Of a DNA stretch of 64,000 nt, positions 35,096 to 43,304 are shown one piece after another. Origin of the DNA: Bin55 sp963664665 (GTDB taxonomy: Bacteria > Pseudomonadota > Gammaproteobacteria > Pseudomonadales > Azotimanducaceae); NCBI GenBank assembly GCA_963664665.2, contig CAXXMH010000002.1, positions 183,828 through 247,827 of the forward strand, written 5' to 3'. How positions within the stretch are numbered: position 1 is the first letter of the stretch; each line of letters begins with the position of its first letter. A program made the translations under genes and the position numbers. The notes beneath the pieces were generated by a model. It ran no database searches. It was given only the letters and a program-made list of their open reading frames with translations, and was not told the DNA's origin.

Positions 35096-36411
35096 GATTT
35101 GCGGATAGAGCAATACGAGATTGTGCCCTCTTTCAGGCGCTAATGTTGGGGTTAGTTGCGTCACCGGTTCTCGGAACAGACGAAATCCAAACATGGTTCT
35201 TGGATGACGGAACAGAGGTCCTACTGTTAGAAGATCATCGTGCGCCGCTAGTGAGCATCGAGGTTAACTTCGACGTCAATCGTCTAATGCCCTGGAGCGT
35301 CGAAAACAGCGCTCAAGCGGCGTTCGTTTGTCAATTTTTTGATACGGATCGACAAATTGAACGAAAGATCGAGAGTTCTAGTGTGTATTTGTCTGCTTCT
35401 ATGGGGTGGGGAAGAGCTCGGATTGGTGGATCGAGTTTAGCAGTTGATTTCCCGAAGCTCATAGAGTTGATGCAGGAAGTACTCGAAAATCGGGATTGCA
35501 GTCGAAAAGAGCTACAAAAATGGCAACGCGATCGCGTCATTAGTTGGAGGTCTACCACTACGAGTCCTCGCACGACGCTCAGTCAATCAGCTATCAAACT
35601 GTTGTATCCATCCGAAGACGATCCCCGACACGGGCTATTTGATCGTCCTGCTTCAATTACGCGTTCCGCTGAGAAGCTCTTTGAGATACGAGATGCTGTT
35701 CTTACAACTCCCGCACGGAATATAGCCGTCTCAGGATCAATCGGGAGAGAGGAACTACACGAGCTAGTTGAGCATCTGCTTCCCAAAGCAACGGATTTGA
35801 ATCGATTCAAAGATATCGCACTGGATCCGCAAAAATTCACTGAAACAAAAACTGCGGTCACGGAGCTCAAGAATCTAACGCAAGTTTATATGGCACTAGT
35901 TAGGGACAGTCTACCGTTTGTTCATGAGGACTATCCTGCCTACTTAGTCGTGAATCAAATCGTTGGCGGAACTTTTAACTCACGGCTATACCAGAAATTG
36001 CGACATGAAACTGGTGATACATACAGCGCAACGCTGGGTTCGTTGTTTACTACCGCGAATCGTCCAGGCATGCTTAGCTTGCAGACTTACACACGGGTGG
36101 ACAACGAATCTGATACAGAGAGACGGCTTAGGTCAGTGTTGGAGGAAGTACATGACCACGGAGTGTCGGATGCTGAATTAAAACAGGCGTTGGCGTATTT
36201 GAAGGGACGATTGGTATTCGATAAAGAAACACCAGATCAGATCGTGAACCTAGCGGCGATCAATAAAGTATCGAATCTGCCAGCGAACTTTAGAGAGTTG
36301 ACATTAGAACATGCATCACGGATGTCTTTACACGAGATCAACCGATTCGCTCGACGTTATTACGATCCAACCAAATTCGCCTTAGTCAAGGTCGTGCCGG
36401 ACTCTGGGTGA
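35092..36411 (+). CDS. M16-family peptidase partner lacking the zinc motif
   Basis: The 439-residue protein has a signal peptide ending near VLGTDE and the same M16 fold as its neighbour, visible in TEVLLLEDHRAPLVSIEVNFDV near residue 38 and in the C-terminal half with GGTFNSRLYQKLRHETGDTYSA near 300-321. Where the catalytic subunit has HxxEH, this one reads NSAQAAFVCQFF, so no zinc can bind. Such subunits help form the closed substrate chamber of M16 heterodimers. The gene starts inside the stop codon region of the active subunit (ATGA overlap). A 205-bp gap with no gene follows before the convergent MFS gene. Confidence 0.88.
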   Translation: MRFADRAIRDCALFQALMLGLVASPVLGTDEIQTWFLDDGTEVLLLEDHRAPLVSIEVNFDVNRLMPWSVENSAQAAFVCQFFDTDRQIERKIESSSVYLSASMGWGRARIGGSSLAVDFPKLIELMQEVLENRDCSRKELQKWQRDRVISWRSTTTSPRTTLSQSAIKLLYPSEDDPRHGLFDRPASITRSAEKLFEIRDAVLTTPARNIAVSGSIGREELHELVEHLLPKATDLNRFKDIALDPQKFTETKTAVTELKNLTQVYMALVRDSLPFVHEDYPAYLVVNQIVGGTFNSRLYQKLRHETGDTYSATLGSLFTTANRPGMLSLQTYTRVDNESDTERRLRSVLEEVHDHGVSDAELKQALAYLKGRLVFDKETPDQIVNLAAINKVSNLPANFRELTLEHASRMSLHEINRFARRYYDPTKFALVKVVPDSG

Positions 36412-36616
36412 AACGGTGTTCTCAAGGAGAGGTTGGGCGATACACGAAATCGTTAATTCTTGATTCCGTTTTGACGTAACTTGCGTCAGATATAGTGAAC
36501 TCGAGATCAAAAAACCCTGATTGTCGAATAAACTGCATATTTAACATAATATACATTATACGTACTAAAAAGGATATGGGAAAATGTTGCCGGTAACTCA
36601 TTGATATGACTAGAAA

Positions 36617-37855
36617 CTAGCTGAATTTAACGCCTCGTCGCTTCGAGTAAGACACGATAACGAGGACAACGATAAACATGACTGCACACGCGACGAATAG
36701 CGCGACTTGCGGTCCGATATGCTCCGCGATGAATCCCCATAGCAGCGCACCGACAGGTCCAGCTCCCATGAATGAGAATGAGAAGAAAGACATCACACTT
36801 CCACGCTGGTCGTTAGGCGCTTCCTCCTGCATGATCGTTCGCGACATACTCATCGCAATTCCGCCGCATGCGCCCCAAAAGAACATCATGGTGAGGAAAT
36901 ATGGAAAATCGAATCCGAATGACGCCATTGCGAGCATTAGCGCACCGAGGCCGTGGGCGATTAAAAGTGCATTGCCTTTATGGCGAATTTCTCGAAGAAT
37001 CAGTTGTGCCAAAATCGTCAGAACCAATCCTGCTGAATTCACAAGGTTGACGAACGCGAGATCGTCGGATGACCCATCGTAACGCTCACGAATCAACAAA
37101 GGGATCGTAACGACGTACGAACCCATGAAGCACACGCCCATTGCAAAGTTCTGGACGACCACCATACGCATTGACGGATTGGACCAAACCGTGTCGAATC
37201 CATTTCGGATCGACCTTACGATCGCTGGAAACCATGGCTCTTGTGCTAACGGTACGTCGACCCGTCGTTGTGGCAACCGACTGAGAGCAACGGTACCGAA
37301 CATTACGATGCAGGTCTGAATAGCGATGATCACAAAACCGCCAATCGTATCGGCGGCACCAGCAAGCGTAAATCCTCCCATTTGAACAAGAAATTGAATC
37401 AACGTAACCTTCACTACGGTGCGTTGGATGTTTCCTTGTGCTACGGAATTCAGCATGCCGTCGCGAGCAGGCGTGACAAATGCCTGTAGCGTGCCGATTC
37501 CGATTGCATATGCGATCATGACCCCAAAACTGAGTTGATCGAATAACAGGAAGGCGGCTAAAGTGCCTAGTGGAAGTACTGCGAGGCTTTGAGAGACCAC
37601 AGCGACGCGTTTTCCACCTAAACGGTCAGCCAAGCTGCCACCGATGAGCATCAACAGCGTAGCCGGAAATAGCAGCGCTACTTGTGCGACGCCAACCATT
37701 GTTGGTGATTCATTGAGGACGATCGTAACGAGCCACGCAAACATGACATTTTGAATGCCATGTGATGCGAACCACGACCCGGTTCCAACAAGATACCAAG
37801 CTAGCGGGTTAAGACGAGATGACTCTCCTCTACTCGATTCGTCGAATAGCGCCAA
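36617..37855 (-). CDS. MFS transporter
   Basis: The 412-residue protein has about 12 hydrophobic helices and the classical loop motif between helices 2 and 3 in modified form (GGSLADRLGGKRVAVVSQ near residue 67), which marks the major facilitator superfamily. The layout and the start at a short polar N-terminus resemble the Enterobactin exporter (EntS)-like/DHA3 group, but the cargo is not predictable. It begins 3 bp after the stop of the enolase-superfamily gene on the same strand, so the two are co-transcribed. The enzyme and the transporter may share a sugar-acid substrate, in which case this would be an importer. Confidence 0.85.
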   Translation of the reverse strand: MALFDESSRGESSRLNPLAWYLVGTGSWFASHGIQNVMFAWLVTIVLNESPTMVGVAQVALLFPATLLMLIGGSLADRLGGKRVAVVSQSLAVLPLGTLAAFLLFDQLSFGVMIAYAIGIGTLQAFVTPARDGMLNSVAQGNIQRTVVKVTLIQFLVQMGGFTLAGAADTIGGFVIIAIQTCIVMFGTVALSRLPQRRVDVPLAQEPWFPAIVRSIRNGFDTVWSNPSMRMVVVQNFAMGVCFMGSYVVTIPLLIRERYDGSSDDLAFVNLVNSAGLVLTILAQLILREIRHKGNALLIAHGLGALMLAMASFGFDFPYFLTMMFFWGACGGIAMSMSRTIMQEEAPNDQRGSVMSFFSFSFMGAGPVGALLWGFIAEHIGPQVALFVACAVMFIVVLVIVSYSKRRGVKFS

Positions 37856-37858
37856 TAG

Positions 37859-38971
37859 CTAACGCAGCAAAGCGAGTTTATTTCTTTCGATTAGCTCAAA
37901 ATCGATCTGCGCGCCAAGACCTGGCTCGTTAAACGCGTGCACTAGACCGTCGGAATCTACGTTGATGTCTTCGACGAGACCGTGCTTCTGTGCCGAAGCG
38001 GGTAACAAAACCTCAAAATACTCGCAATTCTTAATTGCCATAAGAAGGTGTAGGTTGGCGACGTTATTCAGTGAGTTACCACCATGGTGCACTTCGTAAT
38101 TCATGTGAAAGGCTTCCGCGAGGTGAGCCGTCTTCAAACAGGAAGTTAGCCCACCTTTTATTGCAACATCACCACGCAAGTAATCCGTCGCTTGTGCGAC
38201 GACCCAGGGCGCATAAGACGTCGGACCGGCTTGTGGTAACTCCGTAGCCATGATTGGTACCCCAAGTTGGCCCCGTAATTTGACGTAGTTGTAAATATCG
38301 TCTTCGAATAGTGGATCTTCGTACCAGTAATAGTTCATTTCTTGGATCGCTTGCCCGACGCGGAGAGCCTGCGGATAGTCATAAGACCACGTCGAATCGA
38401 GCATTACCCGATGATCGTCTCCGACCGCGCGTCGTACACCTTCACAAATCGCAATCCCTTCCTCTGGACTAACTGGCGGGTGAATCTTGTATGCGCCCCA
38501 TCCCTCTTCCTGTAGTTTTACTGCCTCTTCGGCATATTCCTCAACTGAACCAAGCACCGCAGAACTTGCGTACGCAGGAACGCTATCTCGATACGAACCC
38601 ATGAGTCGATGGATGGGCACGCCAGCCGCGCGACCTGCGAGATCCCACAATGCGACGTCTATCGCGCCTAGGATGCGCATTGATGTACCGCGCGTGCGTC
38701 GCATCATCGTTTGCCACAATCGTTCCCGAGCCAGCGGGTCTTCGCCTACGAGCATGGGTTTGAATCGTTTAATGAGCGTCTCGCTATCGCCCGCACCGGA
38801 CCCTAACGCAGACCCGAGAAACGCGTAGCCGTCCGCACCGTCGTCCGCAACAATTCGAACTAAACCCATCTGTGTCGACATGCTTCCAGAGCTAGCAACA
38901 GTGCTGGTATAACGCGTCGGAGGTATGTCGCGCCACTCCCAAACAGTAACGGTCACGTCCTCGATTCGCAT
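37859..38971 (-). CDS. Enolase-superfamily (mandelate racemase/muconate lactonizing) enzyme
   Basis: The 370-residue protein has the capping domain and the TIM barrel of the enolase superfamily. Metal ligands are visible as Asp in VMLDSTWSYDYPQALR near residue 193, Glu in YWYEDPLFEDD near 219 and Glu in IMATELPQAG near 245. A possible general base pair is Asp in RGDVAIKGG near 269 and His in YEVHHGGNSLNN near 296, as in mandelate racemase-type enzymes. The usual KxK on strand 2 reads KIHP here, so the second basic residue is His rather than Lys, which suggests dehydratase-type chemistry on a sugar acid. It is directly followed by an MFS gene (3-bp gap). The exact substrate is unknown. Confidence 0.87.
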   Translation of the reverse strand: MRIEDVTVTVWEWRDIPPTRYTSTVASSGSMSTQMGLVRIVADDGADGYAFLGSALGSGAGDSETLIKRFKPMLVGEDPLARERLWQTMMRRTRGTSMRILGAIDVALWDLAGRAAGVPIHRLMGSYRDSVPAYASSAVLGSVEEYAEEAVKLQEEGWGAYKIHPPVSPEEGIAICEGVRRAVGDDHRVMLDSTWSYDYPQALRVGQAIQEMNYYWYEDPLFEDDIYNYVKLRGQLGVPIMATELPQAGPTSYAPWVVAQATDYLRGDVAIKGGLTSCLKTAHLAEAFHMNYEVHHGGNSLNNVANLHLLMAIKNCEYFEVLLPASAQKHGLVEDINVDSDGLVHAFNEPGLGAQIDFELIERNKLALLR

Positions 38972-39045
38972 GAGATATCGCCTTATTTCTTGGTCAAAAC
39001 TGCCACCACTAACTTGCCGGGTAGCAGAAAGTTATTGGTCCGGAA

Positions 39046-41145
39046 TTAAACGCCTGTGGGACGGGTTCCTGAACCGCCAGACCCCCCAATAAATCCAGAT
39101 CCACCCATTGAGTCATTGCCGAACGGCTCGGACTCTGCATCAGGGTTCATCTCAACCCAACGTCTCCGCCTTTCAGCTTCCATTTCATCAGGGTCGCCCG
39201 TAAGTTGCGATGCAGTCGCACTATCTTGAAACTGTAATTGGTGCAGCGTGTAGTAGATCCCTTGTTTCTCGAGCAACTCTTCGTGCGTACCAAGCTCTCG
39301 AACTTCGCCCTGGTGGAGTACCAGGACTCTGTCGCATTCTTGGATCGTCTGCAGTCTATGGGCGATGATGATTGACGTTCGGCCAATTGTGAGGTTGTGT
39401 AGTGCCTCTTGTATTACGAGTTCTGTACCTGTATCGATGCTTGAAGTCGCTTCGTCCAACACCAGGATCTCGGGGTCGGCCGCAAGCACCCGGGCGAATG
39501 CGAGCAGCTGTTGCTGACCTTGGGAGAGATTGTGTCCGCGTTCTGCGAGCTCAGTCTCGTAGCCATTTGGTAATGCTTCGATGAAGCGATGCGCATTCAC
39601 TAAGCGCGATGCCCAGATGGCTCGTTCTCTCGAAACGTTTGGATTCGATAGTGCAATGTTGTCGAGAATCGTGCCCGAAAAGATGTGAAAGTCCTGCATG
39701 ACCACACCGATACGCCGGCGGAGATCATTGGTTCGAATCTGATTGACGTCAATGTCGTCAACAAAGATCATGTTGTCATCAAAGTCGTATGAGCGCGCAA
39801 GCAGTCGAATAATCGTGCTCTTCCCCGATCCCGTCGCACCGACGATTGCCAGTTTTTCACCTGGCTCAATCGAGAATGAAACGTCCTTAAGGATTTGATC
39901 GCTTCCCGCGTAGGCAAAGTTCAGGTTTTTGAATTCGACAGCACCGTTCAGACGTTCAGGCAGAGTTGCCGGTTTTTCGGGTTCGTGAATTTGCTCGTCC
40001 CAGTCGAGTGCCTGGAAGATGCGCTCTCCGGATGCCATCGATCGGAACAATACATTGAAGAAGTAGCCGAGGCCCATGATCGGCGCAACCATCCGATTTA
40101 GGAACTCCATGAAGAGGTAAAGCATGCCAAGACTTATCTCTTCCTGCACTACTTTGCCACCGCCAAACCACAAGACTCCGGCACTCGCGAAGCTAGTAAG
40201 GCTTGTGTTGAAACTCTCGTAAATCACTTCCCAGTTGATTGCTCGGAATTCTTGGCGTCGATTCTCCTGATTGAGTTTGCGATACTCACTGATGTTGTAC
40301 TCCTCGCGACCTGAAAGCTGGACCACCTCAATGCCCATCAAGTCTTCCTGCATGTATTGATTCAGCTGGGATACGGAATCACGTATTCGTCTAAATATCT
40401 CGCGCATGACCCAGCGGAACGTGACCGTCGCGATAGCTGCAAGCGGAATGATCATCATGCCTACAAGCGTCAGCTCGAAGTCGAACGTGAAACAAATCGC
40501 CACGACGAAAATGAACGGCACGAAGTCGCCGGTGTGCTGTACAAAGCTTGTTATGAGGTTGAACAGGTTCTCGACATCATTTGTGATTCGTGTCATAACC
40601 CGTCCTACGCCAACGTGGTCGTAAAACGATGCCGGTTTGCGTTCAAGTGACGTGAAAAGATCGACGCGCAAATCGCGGAGTGTCTTTAGCGCGCCACTGG
40701 TCAAGCTGAGTTGCTGCGCGATGCTCATCAAAGATGTAATCAGAAACATCGCAACGGACATAGCAAGTGCAATCGTCAATGGGTGCCATTCTGTAAAGGC
40801 AAGTAACCACTGATATGCGTCGACGACACCAAAGTCCTGAAAACGCGCGGGTGCGTGCACGGGGACCAGGATCGTGTCGATAACTACCCTACTATGAACA
40901 ATTGGCATCAACACTGAGAGCGCAGACACCAGAGTGATCAGGATAGAGCTGGTGATCAACGTGAGCTTGTAGGGTTTAGCCCATCGAAGCAAGCGCATTA
41001 GCATGCGCAGATTTAGCGCTCGATGGGTTAGCTCCTGATCAAATGCGGAGTAATTTCGCATCTCTGTACGTACATCGTCGTCCGATGTCGTCTCAGGCGC
41101 GTCACGCGACTCCGCTACCGACTGGGTTGAAACTGCCTCACTCAT
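39046..41145 (-). CDS. ABC exporter half-transporter (subunit 2, canonical Walker B)
   Basis: The 699-residue protein has an exporter membrane domain with six helices (residues about 50-350) and a nucleotide-binding domain (about 390-640). Its Walker A is GATGSGKST and its Walker B is ILVLDEATSSID, with catalytic Glu present. The signature reads NLSQGQQQL instead of LSGGQ. The partner gene at 41142, overlapping by 4 bp, has the opposite defects, so the pair forms a heterodimer with one degenerate ATP site, as in TM287/288 and LmrCD. The Gly/Ser-rich tail (GGSGFIGGSGGSG) is unusual and mirrors a Gly-rich head in the partner. Substrates of such pumps are lipids or drugs. It is the second gene of the pair. 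Confidence 0.92.
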   Translation of the reverse strand: MSEAVSTQSVAESRDAPETTSDDDVRTEMRNYSAFDQELTHRALNLRMLMRLLRWAKPYKLTLITSSILITLVSALSVLMPIVHSRVVIDTILVPVHAPARFQDFGVVDAYQWLLAFTEWHPLTIALAMSVAMFLITSLMSIAQQLSLTSGALKTLRDLRVDLFTSLERKPASFYDHVGVGRVMTRITNDVENLFNLITSFVQHTGDFVPFIFVVAICFTFDFELTLVGMMIIPLAAIATVTFRWVMREIFRRIRDSVSQLNQYMQEDLMGIEVVQLSGREEYNISEYRKLNQENRRQEFRAINWEVIYESFNTSLTSFASAGVLWFGGGKVVQEEISLGMLYLFMEFLNRMVAPIMGLGYFFNVLFRSMASGERIFQALDWDEQIHEPEKPATLPERLNGAVEFKNLNFAYAGSDQILKDVSFSIEPGEKLAIVGATGSGKSTIIRLLARSYDFDDNMIFVDDIDVNQIRTNDLRRRIGVVMQDFHIFSGTILDNIALSNPNVSRERAIWASRLVNAHRFIEALPNGYETELAERGHNLSQGQQQLLAFARVLAADPEILVLDEATSSIDTGTELVIQEALHNLTIGRTSIIIAHRLQTIQECDRVLVLHQGEVRELGTHEELLEKQGIYYTLHQLQFQDSATASQLTGDPDEMEAERRRRWVEMNPDAESEPFGNDSMGGSGFIGGSGGSGTRPTGV

Positions 41146-43058
41146 GTCGTAGAGGATGCAACTTGCACATCGTTCGAATCAGATGTTGGATTTAACTGCT
41201 CGAGCAGCTTCTCTTTCTCCTGTGCAGTTTGCTCTTGATTACTTTGGACTTTCTCAAGATTTGCGTAATACCCATCTTTTTCTAGCAACTCGTCGTGAGT
41301 ACCCGCCTCAATAATGCTGCCAGCATCAAGGACGTAAATGTAGTCCGCGTGGCGGGCGGTGGAAACCCGGTGAGAGATCAGGATGGTTGACTTTCCGGCT
41401 CGCATTGTCTGCAAACCATCAATGATGAGTTCTTCGGTGCGTGTATCAACGCTTGAAAAACAATCATCTAGGAGAAGGATTTCACTCTCGCGGATTAGGC
41501 CGCGCGCAAGCGTCGCGCGTTGTTTCTGACCACCTGAAAGCGTGATGCCACGCTCACCCACGACGGTGTCAAGTCCTTGAGCAAGATCCTGTAAAGCCTC
41601 TTCTAAGCCCGCGGAATTTGCCGCATGCATGACTTCACTCTCATCACGCTTCGGATTGTCGTAGGTGATGTTCTCCTTCACTGACGCTGAAAAGAGAAAC
41701 GCGTGTTGAGGGACGAGCGTGATCGTCTCGCGTAATTGCTTGACGCTGTAGTCGCAGATATCGTGACCGTCAAGGAATACATGATTCCTTGGCGTATCGA
41801 TCATCCGTACTGCTGCTTTAAGTACGGTAGATTTACCCGATCCGATCCGACCAAGCAGCGCCACGGTCTTCCCGGCTTCAAGCTTAATGTTGACTCCGCT
41901 GAGTGTATCGATCGTCGTTTCTGGATATCGATAGGTCAGTTCCCTAAATTCGAGGCTTCCTTCGATGTTCTGAGGCACCGCAGTTTCGGCATCGTCAGTA
42001 ACTTCAGGATCACTTTCAAGGACCTCAAATATTCGAGCAGTGCCCGCGGCCGCTGCAACAAACATCGCGAGCGAAAATCCAATTGATGACACTTGTCCGA
42101 CCAGCATCGTTAGGTACGCGGAGAAAGCGGTGAAATCGCCAATGCCAATTTCACCGTCCATGACAAGCATGCCACCGTATACCAGAATGATCATTGGAGC
42201 GATCATCGTAAGCGCGCTGATATAAGTATTCATGAACGTTTGGTATCGGGTCGCACGATAGAATTTTTTAATATATGACGTACTCGAATCCTTGAACCGT
42301 TCTATTTCGTTTTCTTCTTGCGCCATCGCTTGGATGGTGCGGATCCCGTTTAGGTTTTCTTGCGTAAATGAGGTCACATCAGCCAGTGCTTCCTGACGTT
42401 CGCGGTAGTACGGATAGACACCTCGAGCCATTAGGAAACCCACGAGTCCAACCAATGGCAACGGAATAACTACCGCCAATGTGAGTTTGGGCGACATGGA
42501 CAACATGAACGAAATACTCGCGATCACGGTAAACACAAACACCATCAGATTGACCCAGCCAAATGAAACGGCCATGCGAACCATGTTTATGTCGTTAACG
42601 GCTCGCGACATGAGATCGCCGGTACCGAACTTGTTAAAAAAGCTTGGTCCTTGGTACTGAACGTGGCTGAAGAATCGCTGTCGCAAATCGTAGGTGATTG
42701 ATATCGAGAGTCGTCTTAATGCACGTCGAGCTGGAACGTACACAATAATGCTGACGATCGTCGTGACGAGTAATCCAATCGCTTGCTTATAGGTTTCGGC
42801 TTCGACGTTCGGATTCGCGAGATCATTGAACGCGACCTTCATAAACTGAGGCATGTAAGCCATCAGTCCGCGATGACAGAGAATCGCTGCAATACAAATG
42901 ATCAGAATCCATTTGTATTTAAGGATGTATGGAAATAACTTAGCTAGGTGACCTAAGTGTTTGTACGACGAACGTTCACGGTTAATTCGACTACTTACAC
43001 CGCCACCCCAGCGACCAGACGAATATCCTCCGCCGCCACCGAAGCCGCCGCTACGCAA
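41142..43058 (-). CDS. ABC exporter half-transporter (subunit 1, degenerate Walker B)
   Basis: The 638-residue protein starts with a Gly-rich stretch (GGFGGGGGYSSGRWGGG), then six membrane helices (about 40-330) and a nucleotide-binding domain. Walker A is GRIGSGKST, the signature is a perfect TLSGGQKQR, and Walker B reads ILLLDDCFSSVD, where Asp replaces the catalytic Glu. In heterodimeric exporters this subunit's own Walker site pairs with the degenerate signature of the partner (39046) and hydrolyses ATP poorly, while the other site is fully active. The last 40 residues are Gln/Glu-rich and helical. It is the first gene of the pair; its upstream 246-bp gap separates it from a TonB receptor gene on the same strand. 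Confidence 0.92.
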   Translation of the reverse strand: MRSGGFGGGGGYSSGRWGGGVSSRINRERSSYKHLGHLAKLFPYILKYKWILIICIAAILCHRGLMAYMPQFMKVAFNDLANPNVEAETYKQAIGLLVTTIVSIIVYVPARRALRRLSISITYDLRQRFFSHVQYQGPSFFNKFGTGDLMSRAVNDINMVRMAVSFGWVNLMVFVFTVIASISFMLSMSPKLTLAVVIPLPLVGLVGFLMARGVYPYYRERQEALADVTSFTQENLNGIRTIQAMAQEENEIERFKDSSTSYIKKFYRATRYQTFMNTYISALTMIAPMIILVYGGMLVMDGEIGIGDFTAFSAYLTMLVGQVSSIGFSLAMFVAAAAGTARIFEVLESDPEVTDDAETAVPQNIEGSLEFRELTYRYPETTIDTLSGVNIKLEAGKTVALLGRIGSGKSTVLKAAVRMIDTPRNHVFLDGHDICDYSVKQLRETITLVPQHAFLFSASVKENITYDNPKRDESEVMHAANSAGLEEALQDLAQGLDTVVGERGITLSGGQKQRATLARGLIRESEILLLDDCFSSVDTRTEELIIDGLQTMRAGKSTILISHRVSTARHADYIYVLDAGSIIEAGTHDELLEKDGYYANLEKVQSNQEQTAQEKEKLLEQLNPTSDSNDVQVASSTT

Positions 43059-43304
43059 CTAGTATCTCGCTACCGGGTATTTGCCTTTGACTTGGTCGTA
43101 TCGCAGCCGGATACGGGAAGCTATACAAAACGGGCAACACTAATATTGAAGGCGTTATTATAAATATTCGTCTCCGAGAGTGCTTTTCCCGTTGCATCGG
43201 CGGTTAATTCCAACTATATCGTTGTTTGTTCGGCACACTTGAATTTTTGAAATTCCTGTCCTCAAATGTCCGTTTCTTCTTTAATTTGTAGGTGAAGTAC
43301 CAAG

